The notes under the pieces were generated by a model. That model worked only from the letters and a program-made list of their open reading frames with translations, did not search any database and was not told the origin of the DNA. Below are positions 51,431-64,000 of a DNA stretch of 64,000 nt, in pieces; position 1 is the first letter of the stretch; the number at the start of each line of letters is the position of its first letter. A program made the translations under genes and the position numbers. Source of the stretch: Paragonimus westermani (Eukaryota; Platyhelminthes; Trematoda; Plagiorchiida; Troglotrematidae); assembly GCA_008508345.1 (NCBI GenBank), contig QNGE01002434.1, positions 1-64,000 of the forward strand, given 5' to 3'.

Positions 51431-54429
51431 ACTTACTCATGGGAAGCTAACCTTCAAGACCGTTTTCTATCGGGACCGATTGTTTAGCGGTCTCGGGACT
51501 TATAGGCGTTTGGCTATCAGCGGACCTTGTGAGTACATGCAACGTAGTTTGTAGAACCACTAGAAGTCTAGGACCAACAGTAAATCTTGCACGTGGTGAG
51601 TAAGTGTCGCTTGATCCGTCCTCTAGTTCCCAGGAATACAGTGCTTTATATCTGTGGTGTAGAGATCAAACACGGTTACCTGCCGATTGGTCGAAGAATA
51701 TTATTTGGTCCATTGCATTGCCAATACGGATTAATTTCGATGTGATGCAGAGCCTTGTCTTCTCTCGTTCGCTCAGCTTCTGCCGTTTTCTGGAAGCCAA
51801 CTGGATCAATGACTGTATCTTCCACCACCGTGCCTATGGTAGATGACCCGCTCTACGACGTCCTTGCCTTTGCTATTGTTCTCCAGGTAGGTGCCCTGAT
51901 GAATAAATTTCAAGTAGAAGCACTGTGTGCTGGCGCATTCAGAAGTAGCATTATGTTATTCATGAGACGAGAAGTTTTCTGTGTGCTTCTAAACAGACAG
52001 CCCATGGAGACAAAACTGACACTTGAAATTGTGAGTATAGTATACTGTTCCTCTTCTGGTCCAACACGCCTGGAATCGTACCAGTGACGCTGACTGGCGC
52101 TATGAACTCTCACGAGACAACACAGGCGATCGCTTAGACTGAGAACTTTAATCCTCCAAGACTGCCAGATCTAGCGTTAGTCAATGAAAGTGATATGCGG
52201 AAAATATAATGTCACGGCTCGACCAAAACTGAAGACTAAAAGAATGACAACCACAACATTGGTGAAAACAAACTGAGCGGTAGTATACAGCTGTTTGAAA
52301 AGTGATATTCAGTGCATCAACCGAGTGAGCATAAAATCCCCATAGCAGCATGAGAATTTAGATCATACTTCAAGTGATGTGTGTCCCCGTTTTTACTAAA
52401 AAAACAACTGTTGCTGCTTTCCCCAGTTCAATTCAGTTAGCTTCACCGAAGCAGCCGCTGCTTAAGCGTTCTCAGCTTGATAAAATTTTGGCTTTAAAAA
52501 GATCCCAATTTCATATCTCAATTAGGAGAAGTCGGGATATTCGTGCATTTATGGTGAAACCATGTACTCGAGCTGTACGACAGAACTTTCGCAACCAGTC
52601 ACAATTTCAGCTACCGGGTTGATGGATCTCGAGAATCAACACCCCTCATCTCAGCAAGAGCCACGAGTTGCAAACTGTACCATCCTTCGTACTGTAAATC
52701 CGGCCAATCCGGTGTATGCTGGACGCTGTAAAACGCAATTGGTTAATACTTGCGAAGGTCCTAAGCATTTCTTTCTTACTGACGCCGGTAATCTTCTAGG
52801 AAAGTTGATCGTACAAAGACGTTCAAACTTCCATTTGCCTCGAAGCTCACCCACAAGTCTGTTTAAGTTAATGCTAGGCATGAGTTGTCTTTTCTTGAAA
52901 GCTAAACTTTCACTCACAGATTCTCACCCATTAATTACACTCATTCATATTGTGTTACTGGCTTAGAAATATTTAATGTTATTCTTAAGCGCATGAAGAC
53001 AACAAAGTGTCTGTTCCATCGAATCTCTTGAAATCAGAAGTTGCGAGCAGATTTTGCGTTACCCGTAGTCTGCCAACGGCATGCAAATCGTGTCATTTGG
53101 GCCTGACGTACCACGTGCATCAATTTTCGTTGAATAAAACATGATGTTATTTGGTCCCTGTTAACCCGCCTGTAACACATTGTCTGGGTTGCCCCTAAAA
53201 GGAATATTGCTTGACATGAGCTGCTTCCATTTTTCCTTATTTACAACGTACCGTTCAAAGGCCACAAGTGAACGATGACTATCGTATCACTCTAAATCAG
53301 TCCACATCGCAAATTGCTGCGTGGACGGGGAACCGGGAACATTCCCCACCAATTCGTCCAGTAACACGATGACTGACACGTGTGTGTGAAGCTGGAGGCT
53401 CACTTTTCCAATGTTAGCGCAGAACGACGTGACAAATAATGTAAACGCACCCCACAGGCTTCTCGGGCATCCACATATATTCTTTCGATTCAAGGTTTTC
53501 TATGTAATCCTTCAAGACGTGATAAGTAAAGACAAGGCTACCATAGGAGATATCGCAGCCTATCGGCAAGATGATATTGTACATGATTCCACCAAAGGTA
53601 ATTAGGTCCACACAGTTCTTGCTTTACTTGAGAAGGTTTTGGGTTTGAGACCATTCTGTTATTCCTGAAAGTGTCCATCGTATACCACACAACTTTTGTC
53701 CTCCACACATTTGGGTAATGTCGGATTTCTGAACAGATCGCGGCGGGTTTGAATTTCTGTTCAATGCTTCTGCTTCAAATGCTTTTCATGGGTTGCTTCT
53801 GTTTGCGCGTTAGCCCCGATGCTACTCCCGTTTTATTTCAAACATAGATCAAAAACCAAAACGCTCTACTTCAGCATTTTCGCAGAGAAATTCGTGTTGG
53901 CTTGTCCTTGTGAGAATAAATCGCGCCATTTGATGAACTTTCTCATCTTGAAAGCTGCTGCGCGAACACTTTCTCCCATGTTCCCGTTTACTTTCATACC
54001 GGATGCTCCATTGCCGAAACACATGCTATACCAGATCAAAACTAACCCTTCACTTTTGGCATTTCCATGGTGTGGCGATGGTCAGTTCAAAGAGAGGTTC
54101 TTGCCATTTGTTTAACAGTGAATGGTCATTTTGGCCACTCTTCCAGTTCAGATTTTGCATCTACAACCATCCATGAGGCAGTAGGGTCCAGTTGCCACCC
54201 TAATAAATCTGCGGCCGAATCACCAACAACCGTGGTTTCACGATGGTGTCCGCGTTCTCATCTGCAAAGCTGGAGTTTTAAGCCCGTAATCAGTATTCTT
54301 GGTGTAGCCGAAGGTACTTCTTGAAAAGAGAAACAAAAGCTTCTGGTTCCGGTAAGACAATTGTTCTTCCGAACTGGTACAACGCCGGGTATTTCAACGA
54401 ACGACTGCCACAATTTGGACCGCGCTCTT
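51431..54429. other. No recognisable gene or repeat
   Basis: 3 kb with scattered short ORFs, the longest on plus at 51,755-52,087 and 52,562-52,966 and on minus at 53,414-53,611. None shows a motif I can name. The right part may include the degraded C-terminal region of LINE-E (minus). Confidence 0.4.
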
Positions 54430-55420
54430 AGAGTAACTAGTTACCTAAAACCTCAAGCATCCAATTTCAACCACTCCTTGCACATCAATGCTATTGGCAA
54501 GTCAACCTGTACGTCCTGGTGTCAATTCACTACAAAATTTCAATAGCTGTCTCCACATTCCGTCATTTAGTGGCAATCCACACTCAGCACTCCACTCACA
54601 GAGTTTACAAAAATATTACTGTAAGAAAGCCTCCATGATTGGTTTCATCTCATTCGCAAGAAAGTAACACGCTCAGCCGAGCCTGTAGCTAAATCAATGA
54701 TGCATGCCAGGAAAAGTAGCAAGCCTTGTGTTGGTCTCTGGGGAACTTCACTCTTGGCGAACGCCACACTTGGCTTATGCCCTCCCACTTGTACACAAAA
54801 ACCCAGCACAAATGTAGACTCCTACCCAAGCAATTACATTCGTAGCTGCGTTAAACGATCTCAGCTTCGTGAATGATGAGTACTGACTAACAAAGTAAAA
54901 AGCCTCCCTGAACTCTGGGTAACGTAATTCAATTCACTCGTCCAGTTATTTTGTCTAGAAAAGATAGCAGATCTGTCAGGCAGGACTTTTGTCTCACTGA
55001 GCAGTATTTCTGAGCGATTGAAATCTCAAGCCTCTCAAGATATCGCGCCACATTTTCTCTGATAATTCCTTCCATGACTTATTAATGTAGATGTGCGACT
55101 TGCGGGCCGGTAATTAGGGATGATCTCTCTGTTGTCTCCATTGTGAAGTTGTTCAAATGAAGCCAGCTCTCACTTCTTCCGCAGCTTTTCCTGATGTATG
55201 GACAAAGCAAATAATCTAGCAAGTGTGTATGCCAATACTTCCGTCAGCGGCTGAAAGATAGTAGGATCGATTTCAACCTTTTCCTGTGTGTTATTCATGT
55301 CCAACTTGGGTAACTATTCATCAACTTTGCCTGTTGCGACAGATGTCTTCGGCGATACTGTTAGGTCAGTGCCCATTCTAACTGTGGACAACTTGCCAGT
55401 GTCCATGATGTGCGCCCATT
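54430..55420 (-). pseudogene. LINE-E, CR1/Jockey-type reverse transcriptase, decayed
   Basis: Right to left on minus: IDPTIFQPLTEVLAYTLARLF near 55,280-55,210, REIIPNYRPASRTSTL near 55,125, MEGIIRENVARYLERLEISI and CSVRQKSCLTDLLSFLDKIT near 55,070-54,950 (the H-GF-x-RSC-TNLL block), SEVPQRPTQGLLLFLACII near 54,755-54,700 (motif B), VTFLANEM near 54,670 (FADD region, both Asp lost) and LCEWSAECGLPLND near 54,605. Frames shift repeatedly. The order is complete for the RT core, so the family call is fair though each piece is weak. Confidence 0.6.
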
Positions 55421-56229
55421 CAAAACGCCGGAGAATGATTTCTGCCTCTTTCCCGCCTTGCACATCATCGATAAAGCCTGCCGTCACCAATACGGATACT
55501 CAGGTACTGTGATTGTGGTAAGTTTCTGAAGCGGACTTGGCTCACATAGCTGAATTACTTTCATATTTCATGTGAAACTTTCCATTCGGCTAGCTGCACG
55601 TCCTTCCCGTTTATCTGCTAGGAACCTTTGGTGCACACCGGCAAGCGTAAAACGATACAATTTAATCGTTTGGTGCAAAATTGTGCGATGGAGCTTTCAG
55701 ACGTACGACACCATTTGCTAGTAAAAATTCCGGGAACAAACTGTGTTACGCGGACAGTTTTTTTCTCACACCACCCCATATATTGGTGAATGTTAATCTG
55801 CAAAGCATTCTTATCAAACGGATACTAGTGGACTCTCGCGTCAGCCGCTCAAGGATCCTAACCTTTTGAGACATACTTTATAGTCAACAACGTCTGGCAG
55901 GTAACTGACAATGGTTGGTTTAGCCACTAGAGGACTGCTGTAGATTTTGCACCCGATAGAATGAAACTGCGTCACGACGTGCAGAACAGCTGCAGAAATT
56001 TTGCACACTGACTTTACTGTCCAGTTAGGAAGGTCTCAATGCATAGAGGTGAATGGATATGACTGCCCATCGGTGATTTCATCACAGTGAACCCTGGGTG
56101 CGCCACGTGGTTCTACTTCAAAATGTCCAAGTCCACTGAATGTTAAAGAAAGTCACTGAATGTTAAATAGAATCAGGTTTTAATGCCGTCAAATCGGCAA
56201 ACAGGCTCAATCAGCGGCAATAGTACGAT
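55421..56229. other. No recognisable gene
   Basis: Nothing identifiable. It may contain linker sequence upstream of LINE-E on the minus strand. Confidence 0.4.
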
Positions 56230-57155
56230 GGTGCTAGACGTATGGTTTTATCACAATGAGTAGGGACAAAGTCATTTTTGGGGGCAACCGCCGTCAACTT
56301 GCCGACTGTCTTCGCAGAATGAAGGGCGACAGGTGGGGCAACTGAAGTAAGGGTAAACAAGGCTGAGCTCAAAGCGGAAAATACAGGTTTCCTTAGTTCA
56401 TCCAGAAATATTTCAGCCCAGTGGCTTGTCTGACATGCACAACGAGAGGGCATCATGACAGTCTGGCCCATGAACTTTGGTGGCCTTCCAAACCTGCTCA
56501 CGACCATTACCTGGATGTCTCTGAATGGTCTGTCACAGTGAGATGTCAAACAGCTACTTGATCTTACTTAGGATTCACCGGAGTTGCCGAGGGCTGCTGA
56601 ATACCTGAGAGATAGAAAAGCAGTGGACGATGACGGGTTATCAGGAGACCTCTTTATGCAAGGCGGTCCGATCGTTGAACGTGTTCCGCTTTGTTCAGCC
56701 AACACACCCGCGACCAAAAAACAGCCTCTACTATGTAAAGGATTATTAATGAATCGCCGGGGATTTGATCAGGTAAAGACTGGCCTAACCGCGTTTGCTT
56801 GCAGACACTGTCGGAGCAAAAGTGTGGCCAGCTGCATCAAAAAGGCTCTAGAAAGAACACGATTACGACGAATTACTGTGGAAGTCGGTAACATAATGTC
56901 CCGAAGATTTAAGGTGCAGGTGATATGAAGTTTGCTGCTCGACAGATCACTGAAGGTCTCTGCAAAGGCAGAAAGCTACTGTATTCACGGTGGATCTTCA
57001 CACTGTGTTTGATTTCGTGCTGATGTTCAGTAAGTCCGGATTCCCAGGTAATTTTCACAATTACACCAGGGAGGTGCATTCGGTCATGAGTACAAGCGTA
57101 CGGCCACATGGACTGACTTCTGATAGTCTTGGCGTTGTCACTGGTGTGAAGCTTT
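56230..57155 (+). pseudogene. RTE-A family RT fragment, decayed
   Basis: It aligns in protein with 6,480-7,435 of the RTE-A element: NRRQLADCLRRMKGDRW near 56,286, VWPMNFGGLPNLLTTITWMS near 56,463, then AAEYLRDRKAVDDDGLSGD near 56,590. FAARQITEGLCKGRKLLY near 56,931, FPGNFHNYTREVHSVMSTSV near 57,042 and LGVVTGVK near 57,128 follow. There are stops and frame changes throughout. The part between NGxP and the ARQ block is shortened and replaced at 56,680-56,925 by unrelated-looking sequence. Confidence 0.65.
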
Positions 57156-57389
57156 GATATCACAGCCCCAATCTCACCTAGATTATGCTTATTCATATTA
57201 CTGATGTCTATCCAGAACAGGCTCAGTAGCGAACAGATAGTGGCCGGCTTAACACTTAAGTTTCTGGCACAGCGGTAGTACGCATGTTGGTGGCTGCAGA
57301 CCATAGCACAGTATTTGGACCTGCCGTAACCGGGAGTTGCTCTCGCAACCGCGATATCAAAATTTGTCCCAAATGTCAATACCGGCAAG

Positions 57390-58305
57390 ATGCTGATTAT
57401 TTATAGTAAATCCGTATGGTCATTTCAATACCCGAACTTTATCAGCTTCGCACCAATTCACTACAACCGGGCACTATTAAATGTTCTGTTCACACGAGCA
57501 TGGGGAAATCTGTACGCCCGACAGCCCCGCGGAGGAACTAGATATGATTACGTCTGTCCTACAATCAAATGGTTACCCTAGAAGTTTCATAGATAGGCAC
57601 AGTAGCCAAAAATTGCCACCCAAAGTGTTGGTCACTGTAGAAGAAAACGGAGTCTACACAGAGCTGCCTTTTAGGGATGATTATGTCATGCATCACACAA
57701 CACAGCGATTTGGCCATTCAGTTAACCGAACGTGAAGTACAGCTGAACCCCGTGTAATTGATCGGGCACAGAAGCCACCGGTGCCTTCAGTCAAAGGAGA
57801 TCAGCCTACCGGTACCACTTCACATTGTATTTACCACATTGTACGTAACTGCAAGGAAAGCTACATAAGCAAAACCGAGAGATGCTCGAGCTCCAGAATG
57901 GAGGAGCATCTACCGAAATGGGTACAGAAGTCCGCGTTACCGGAGACGGGCAACGTTGCTAAAACGTGTAAACAGCCAGTTTCCCCAGTCGCCAGACACG
58001 CCCTGCTCACCGGGCACGCTATCGATCTATCTTGTGCATCTAAAATCCTGTTACACCATTCTAACCCGAGATTCTTAAAGTTAAATGAAGCAGTTACAAT
58101 TAATCGACTCAAACCAGCTCTCTGTGCTCAGAAACAACTGTTCGTAAATTTGACCGTTCCCTGGACCTGATGAATTATCCTAACCCGCTTATTGATTATC
58201 CACCCCTCTAGTCGTTTGTTATGAAAAAGCTCTTTTTTATTGTAAATCTGACACCGGTGAGTCGGTAGGAAATGCTTGCACCCACCAGTTTTTGTGTTCT
58301 AACTG
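57390..58305 (+). mobile_element. Penelope-like element, copy 2, 5'-truncated
   Basis: This is the end of RT plus the GIY-YIG region of the same family as 46,170-47,460. It starts inside RT at the YRKS-W-G block (here YSKSVWSFQYPNFISFAP), so all catalytic RT motifs are absent. The shared 3' UTR ends near 58,305. Confidence 0.8.
57393..58170 (+). pseudogene. Penelope RT end and GIY-YIG endonuclease, copy 2
   Basis: NRALLNVLFTRAWGNLYAR, then in the next frame ELDMITSVLQSNGYPRSFIDR and VYTELPFRDDYVMHHTTQRF. After a stop the open run 57,781-58,170 has VKGDQPTGTTSHCIYHIVRN, CKESYISKTERCSSSRMEEH and LNEAVTINRLKPALC. In the GIY-YIG core, YIG reads YIS and the catalytic Arg reads Lys, so the nuclease is probably dead even apart from the frame breaks. 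Confidence 0.8.
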
Positions 58306-61300
58306 CTTTGTTCAAACTGCTCAAGGGGAACAATCGTTTCAAAATTATTATTCTAATCTTCCCTAGGCGAAGGTGTCGTGTATACATCTGGAATCGGCGT
58401 CACTGAGGACAATGTTGACGGTTGTCCAAACCCGTGTTATTTCGGTAGCGGCTTATCAATAGATCCGCTCAGGGACGGCAAACTGTGTGCTGGTATAAGT
58501 AAATCTAGCCTCTGACCTCTCAACAGACGTGTTTGTCTGAAAGACAGCCTGGAGGTAGAAACCAGGCTGAGTTTATCGCCCCAATAATGTTTTGTACACT
58601 GTCGAGCGGTTGACATCCAAGTTGGCTTTATACGTTGAGGAGGACTCAGCCAGATCCAATGGGCTATGCCTGTGTTGACGTTAGTTCAGCCGCACTGCAT
58701 ACAACGGAATTACGGGTGTCTGGGCGTGATACATGACCAGAGTGTCGCAGCATGTTTACCCGGGGGTCCACTGACCTCTCCTAATGGGTAGGTTGTCAGA
58801 ATACTAATTCAGAACGTTGAAGGGGGACTGCACGTGCGCTAGGCTTAAGTAAGCTCCCAATGGTTCATAGCAGTTGAAAGCAACCGCCATTTGTGAGATC
58901 ACTCGTTTTATCCTCCAGAAGGCTTGTTCTTGATAACCTCCTACCAGTTTTTCAGCCATGTTGATGAACTGGTTAACAAACGCTCTGCTTGTCTTTTTGG
59001 CCAACTCAACGTCTTGTTTATTACGTGTCTACATCTTGAATGCGATAATGTGCGCTCCCGTACTACATCACTTGATGCGTCATATTTTCAGCACATTTCT
59101 CCAAGATTGGATCTTACTGTCGGAACTTTCAGTCTTTGCTGCCGAGGTCCTGTTCACGCACCAGCCCACCACCTAACTGACCAGTACTGGCTCACTGGAC
59201 CACAATGACCTACGCTCACAAGTCGCTTGCTCCTGTACTTTCAAGTTCATACTGCATACGTGACGTGTGAGCGGAACCACAAGCGAAGCATTTTGGGCAT
59301 TTTAGGACGAGCTTTTCGCATGGGTGTTGCTTGGCGTTGGTCGCTTTAACAGGTCATTCCCAAACCCATGCCACCGGTTGTGTGTGTATCCACGTGTACA
59401 CTGAATACCTAGTCATTGTTCTGTGCAAAACACGCCGCGCATCGCGCAGCCCGGTTGCCTTCTTCCGATTGCAGTGAATGTCGAGTTTACTAAGGAATAT
59501 CCAGCATCGTTAGTTTTGTTAGCACCCATTTCTTTCATTTCACCGATTGTCATCTTTACTGTGTTCTCCCAAGGGTTACTGATTTGAATATAGATAATAA
59601 CCGCTTCAACATATTGCACACCAATATGATATCTGAAGCCTAAGATTCACATAATGTTTCACTCCATCAAGTGAGAAGTGATGGAGGGTGGTATGGCAAA
59701 AAACCCGGGTGAATCGGTGGGTTGGTGTAAGTATACAAGTGTAACTGACGGAAGGTTGTAGTGAGAGATCAGCGCAATGGTGAACGTGCGGAAAACTGCA
59801 GTCGAACGGGAAGTATACACCAAGCCTGGTTGTGGCATACCAATGTACGTCTGATGCACTGTTCGGACGGGAGACGAACATATTCACTTATAGTGGGCTA
59901 GACAAACCGCTGTGAAGCCAACCCCAACGTGCAACACTTAGCTGGGAGAAGTAAGCAGTAAAAATTGTCGAACAATACTTCCATAGGATAAATCCATAAA
60001 TGACCTAGGCTTACCACATGGAACGTTGCACAGGATATTACCAGTTTGTGTTGACAGAGAGAAAGGGAAACTTTTTCAACTTCTCCGTTTCGGCGCTGGT
60101 CAGAGACCACTCCAGCCGACTGAGAAGATGGTGGTGATTTGACCGTGTTGGCTTTTTGCATAATAACTCACTGACTAAGATATAGGCGTCACCACATGTG
60201 CGCTGGACGTCCATGATGACGTATCTTATATATTGGGTTTGGCCTGAAAATTAAATGTTAGAGATCCGTGACCAGTCTAGAAATCAGTGTTAGTCTTCCA
60301 AAATGATTCGAAAGTTGCACTAGAAAAGTAACGCGATCTTCACATCCTAAAACGCTGTAACTCTTTTATGCTCCCTGAAGCTTTCGGGAGGAAGGGTTCG
60401 AAAACACTGCGCACTATTTATGAATCGCTCTGTGGCTTCATCGACGTGACTTCTGATGCGTCAGTGGCAGGAGGAACAGGAGCAATAGATGAATCCCAGT
60501 CCAGTTGCGTGGCGTGGAGATAACACCATCCTATAGAAAGCTATCTTAGCCTCCGGTAAGATTTCTGTGGACTTGCGCTTGACTCAGCCAGGTTTGTTAG
60601 GGGTCAAAAGGTAGCCGCGCAGTCGAAGTTGAACTGTCAGTAGAATTTCAGCATACCAAGATAAGGCCGCATTGGGTCGTTGTGATGGGTGTTGAGCATG
60701 TAGAAACCGATTCCGCCTTATCTAACAGATGCGTGATATCGTTCAGATCGATGTGTTGCTACAGAAAATCCAGGGTAATAAACCCGAAGACATTTAGTGC
60801 TGTTGGTGGTCTTTTGTTATATAAGGCAAACAGTAAGGAAGATAACTCGGAGATAAGATGTGGTTTCGGTCGAAAGCTTATCTACCTGGACAGAACCGGT
60901 TTAAATGCATGAAAACAGCACATTCAGAAGTACTTTATTCGTGAAACACTGAAATACTCAAGTTGCGGTACGAGATGTGAACGGCATTCTGGTAAAACCA
61001 ATAGGTCCGAGGGGTGCTATGATAGTCAGATTTCGGATGTCATCTTAGGCAGCTGGGACGTGATAGCCAGCTGGCACCGGGCCCAATTTAGAGGGGACTG
61101 TGACGCCAACTATTCGCAAAAAGCTCGTGAATGCGCAACTCGAAGTATTTGTTTTGGGCCATGGGGCTGTCAAGGGCGCGGTAATCGCTGCATGGTCTTC
61201 ATATGCTGGGAGAATTCTTCAGCACAGCATGCGGAAGGGAGTTACGTCTAATGGAGTTATGTGTGGTGCGCCTGAGGCTATCTGGATATAGCTGACAAAG

Positions 61301-62720
61301 CTGAGGAAAGACTGAGGGTTCGCGCGTGGTAATTCACTGCACAGTGTTTTCCTTAACCGTCCTAGTGTGTTGCCAGGGTTAATTTGATGGCTGAAAACTA
61401 TTCAGCAACGCTGCGAATGACAATGCCTCTTAAACAGCCGACCAGATGCCACCGGTTTGACGCCGTTAATTACACACACTGCGGTGCTGTCGGTTAACTT
61501 GAGCCGCTTGATATCAGCGAGGAGATATAAGCTTGCTGATAAGTTGGTAAGTGGCGCCCGAACTTGGGTATGCGGAAATACGTTGTTTGACCGTCACCTG
61601 GAATCAAGGTCTTTAGTAAATGGGTGTTGTGCAGCGACGGTTAAGAGACTTTGATTTGTGGCTTTCCTGGTTTGCTAATCCGGCTGGCATCGATCATTTG
61701 ATAAAGATGTCGACTGGGAACCAGTGTCAAGTGGAAGTAACGAGCCGGTCGATCGATCGATGGTGTAAAATGAACGATATAAAATAGGGACTATAGAATG
61801 AGTGCTGTTGAAGCAGTGGAGGTCGTCACTGTTTGCGGCTGGTCTGCTCGTTCAAAGTTGATAGGTGGTTAGGTTGTAATATGCACGGTTGACTGCACTT
61901 ACCCGCCTTATATCGATAGTTCTCGTTGGCCGAACATTGTCTCGATGGACTGACGAAGTTCATTTATTCGCGGCTTCTAGACCAACTCCATTCAATGTCG
62001 GCAAACACAGCGTCGTAGGGCGTTACGGAATACGCCAGAATGTGGACCGTGTGAAGCGTTGGTCGAAAACAAGAAGGATCGTTAATTATCTGGTGGTCTA
62101 ATTAACCAAACCGAAATTGTGACGAAGCTAGGATGCTATTGGAACAGCAAACAGGTGTCTCGAACGAAACCAAGGACTGTTGATCAAACTAGAACGAATC
62201 GCATGAAAGGTGAGGTTAAGTGGAGTCAGAAGCCCACAATCCAAAACAAGAGATGGAACCACGAGGTGTAACAAGACGACGTCGAATACTCAGTGCCATG
62301 TACGACGTAGGAAACAGAACGTTGTGCCAGTAAAGACGCGAAGTTTAAATCTTCTACAACGGAGTATTTTTCCCGTCAACAATTTAACAATCAATTAGTA
62401 AAGATCGACGGTGTGCGGAAACCAGCGCTTAGTGTTAGGGTAACCGGTAATATTCAAACATGGTGTGTGTGCTTCCGAGCGAAGGTACAGATGAGTTGAT
62501 GAAGGGGCCTATAAAAACACAAAACTAATCGTAATAACAAGCGAATAATTGCAAGTATTAAATACTGCTCATTCAACTGTCACATTCAGGAAGCACTCGC
62601 ATGCCACATATTCATCCCTCCAGCGTTTCAAGATGCTGGAGAGGTGTTGGAGTAGATGCTTGTAGCAGCCGTCACGTGCAGGACAACAATTTGGAGACTA
62701 CACCATACTTATGTTGATAT
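58306..62720. other. No recognisable gene or repeat
   Basis: 4.4 kb in which I find no element motif, long ORF or RNA gene. A short (GATC)n run lies near 61,750-61,760. It is the longest unassigned stretch and might be host intergenic or intronic DNA. Confidence 0.45.
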
Positions 62721-62729
62721 AATCACATG

Positions 62730-63395
62730 TTAACCCTTCTACTTGCTTTAGAATTGCGCCCGGAAAGCCGTTTTTCCGACGACGCACTACCGAACACCAA
62801 AACCGCTTACTTGCCCATCCTTGTTCCTGCACACGTAACTCGTCACGATCTTGGCATCTGGCTGTCGTCTAACCTGCCCATCCTCCATGGACACGTGGTG
62901 GTGACGGCTGTTAGAGAGACTAAAGGCACTTCCGTCCGCATAGGCTAGAAGGTGGTTTGAGCAGATTGGAGGGTTTATACACGACCTCTTCCCGAGTATA
63001 CTAATCAGGTCGTGCACACCGGCCTGTTGAGCGTGTCCAGCATGGTGCTACTAAACTAATCACGAGCTTCAAGGATATCACGTACACATATGGGCTCAAA
63101 ATTCTCGATTTTTACTTACTTGAATTTTGAAAACCCCACAGTGGTTTAATTCTCACGATTTTTTTAGAGTAGGTCTCGTAGAACAGTTCTTCACCATAAC
63201 GAATAATGACGGCTGGCGTGGACATAACGCGAAGATTTCTGAGCTTCTTTCTGAAACCTTCCTCGGTTGCAAATCTTTCCTTGCAGGGTCATCAACCGTT
63301 GGGACAACCTTACTTCTGGGGTCGTTAATAGCGCCTCTACTGATCGCTTTAGGACACTGAGGAATAAAATAAACTATATCGATGCGCCTAACCCA
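62730..63395 (+). pseudogene. LINE-C RT C-terminal fragment, copy 2
   Basis: VTRHDLGIWLSSNLPILHGH near 62,838-62,897, then YTRPLPEYTNQVVHTGLL near 62,975-63,028, RVGLVEQFFTITNNDGWRG near 63,167-63,223 and RVINRWDNLTSGVVNSAS near 63,283-63,335 match LINE-C at 9,180-9,720 block by block. Frames change between blocks and part of the EFRRLRGD region is lost. Only the 3' end of the LINE is present. Confidence 0.75.
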
Positions 63396-64000
63396 ACTCA
63401 ATTTGTAGGCTTACCATTATTTGGGGGACAAGCTGTACGCGAATGTGTAGACGTGATTAGTCAGGCCAAAACACATTCGCCGATAGCTCACTGCAGACAA
63501 GTCGATCTTGGCGGAACAAGGGAATCACAGAGACGAGAGACACGCCATAGGCCTATTGTCGAGTCGGATCAATTCAGGCAGGTGGGGTTCCTTTTGGACA
63601 AGGACAACTGATGTAAAATGTTTAGAGAAGCAACGCGAATTAAGAACACATGTACAATGGCCTGTAGAGTGATATTACTGTTTTATGTATTTACTGCATC
63701 CCCTAGAACGGCGCTACACACCGCCCTCCTTTCGAATTGACAGATGCTCGCTGGACACCGGATAGGAATTACTGACAGGATGCAAGCATCTTCAGTGTCG
63801 ATCGCCGAATCGCTAACCTGAACTAACGAACAAGGCTCATCTGGTGGATAGAGTGGTCATCAAACCACCGCTGGGGCATAGTGACCACATGCTATCAACT
63901 TTTGACTTTATTTGTGACTAGCTCCAACATACTGTAACGAAGACTTCATTCCGAAACTTCCAGAAAGCCTACTTTAACGCAATAAGGGTGTTCTTAAGCG
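63396..64000. other. No recognisable gene
   Basis: Nothing identifiable to the window end. The open frame 63,267-63,611 is mostly the LINE-C tail read through. Confidence 0.4.

Noticed and set aside
58306..62720. Possible host exons in the largest unassigned stretch
   Set aside because: ORFs are short and without recognisable motifs, and no consistent set of splice-linked frames was found.
1..64000. tRNA, rRNA, spliced-leader genes or CRISPR arrays
   Set aside because: I scanned by eye for T-loop-like GTTCGAATC contexts, rRNA-like conserved blocks and regularly spaced repeats and found none that fold or repeat properly.

Overview
This is a repeat-packed piece of a large animal nuclear genome, most probably a flatworm (trematode or cestode). 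The organism call is inference. It rests on the mix of retroelements (Gypsy, BEL/Pao, RTE-type and CR1/Jockey-type LINEs, Penelope), several of which resemble families I associate with platyhelminth genomes, on a 35-bp intron, and on the absence of any bacterial gene organisation. No intact host gene, rRNA, tRNA or CRISPR array was recognised. Nearly everything that can be named is a transposable element, and most of it is decayed.

Region 1-12.6 kb: the window opens inside a decayed Gypsy element (Gypsy-A copy 1: RT, RNase H, integrase). An unclassified repeat (R1) follows. Next is a CR1/Jockey-type LINE (LINE-C) split by a 4.5-kb RTE-type LINE (RTE-A) that is flanked by a perfect 10-bp target-site duplication. 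A second, different Gypsy (Gypsy-B) follows, carrying an internal deletion at the window's only N. 12.6-14.6 kb holds nothing I recognise.

Region 14.6-17.5 kb, minus strand: a decayed two-gene DNA transposon with a large transposase and a DUF4806-like gene in several exons, one intron being 35 bp.

Region 18.6-40.6 kb: one Gypsy-A element with both LTRs, inflated from perhaps 5-6 kb to 22 kb by nested insertions. A young CR1-like LINE sits in gag. A BEL/Pao fragment separates gag halves. An older CR1-like LINE sits between RNase H and integrase, and that LINE carries a second copy of the young LINE. The two young LINE copies are almost identical and have intact endonuclease-RT ORFs of 996 codons, the only long intact genes here. 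Their last 300 bp are far more different from each other than the rest.

Region 40.6-64 kb: a truncated LINE 3' UTR, the second (inverted) R1 copy, a decayed RTE-type LINE (RTE-B, minus), two 5'-truncated Penelope elements with GIY-YIG endonuclease domains, fragments of two further LINEs (D, plus; E, minus), RTE-A fragments, a second LINE-C 3' fragment, and long stretches with no recognisable content. All family assignments were made by eye from motif order and by comparing copies within the window. No database search was possible.
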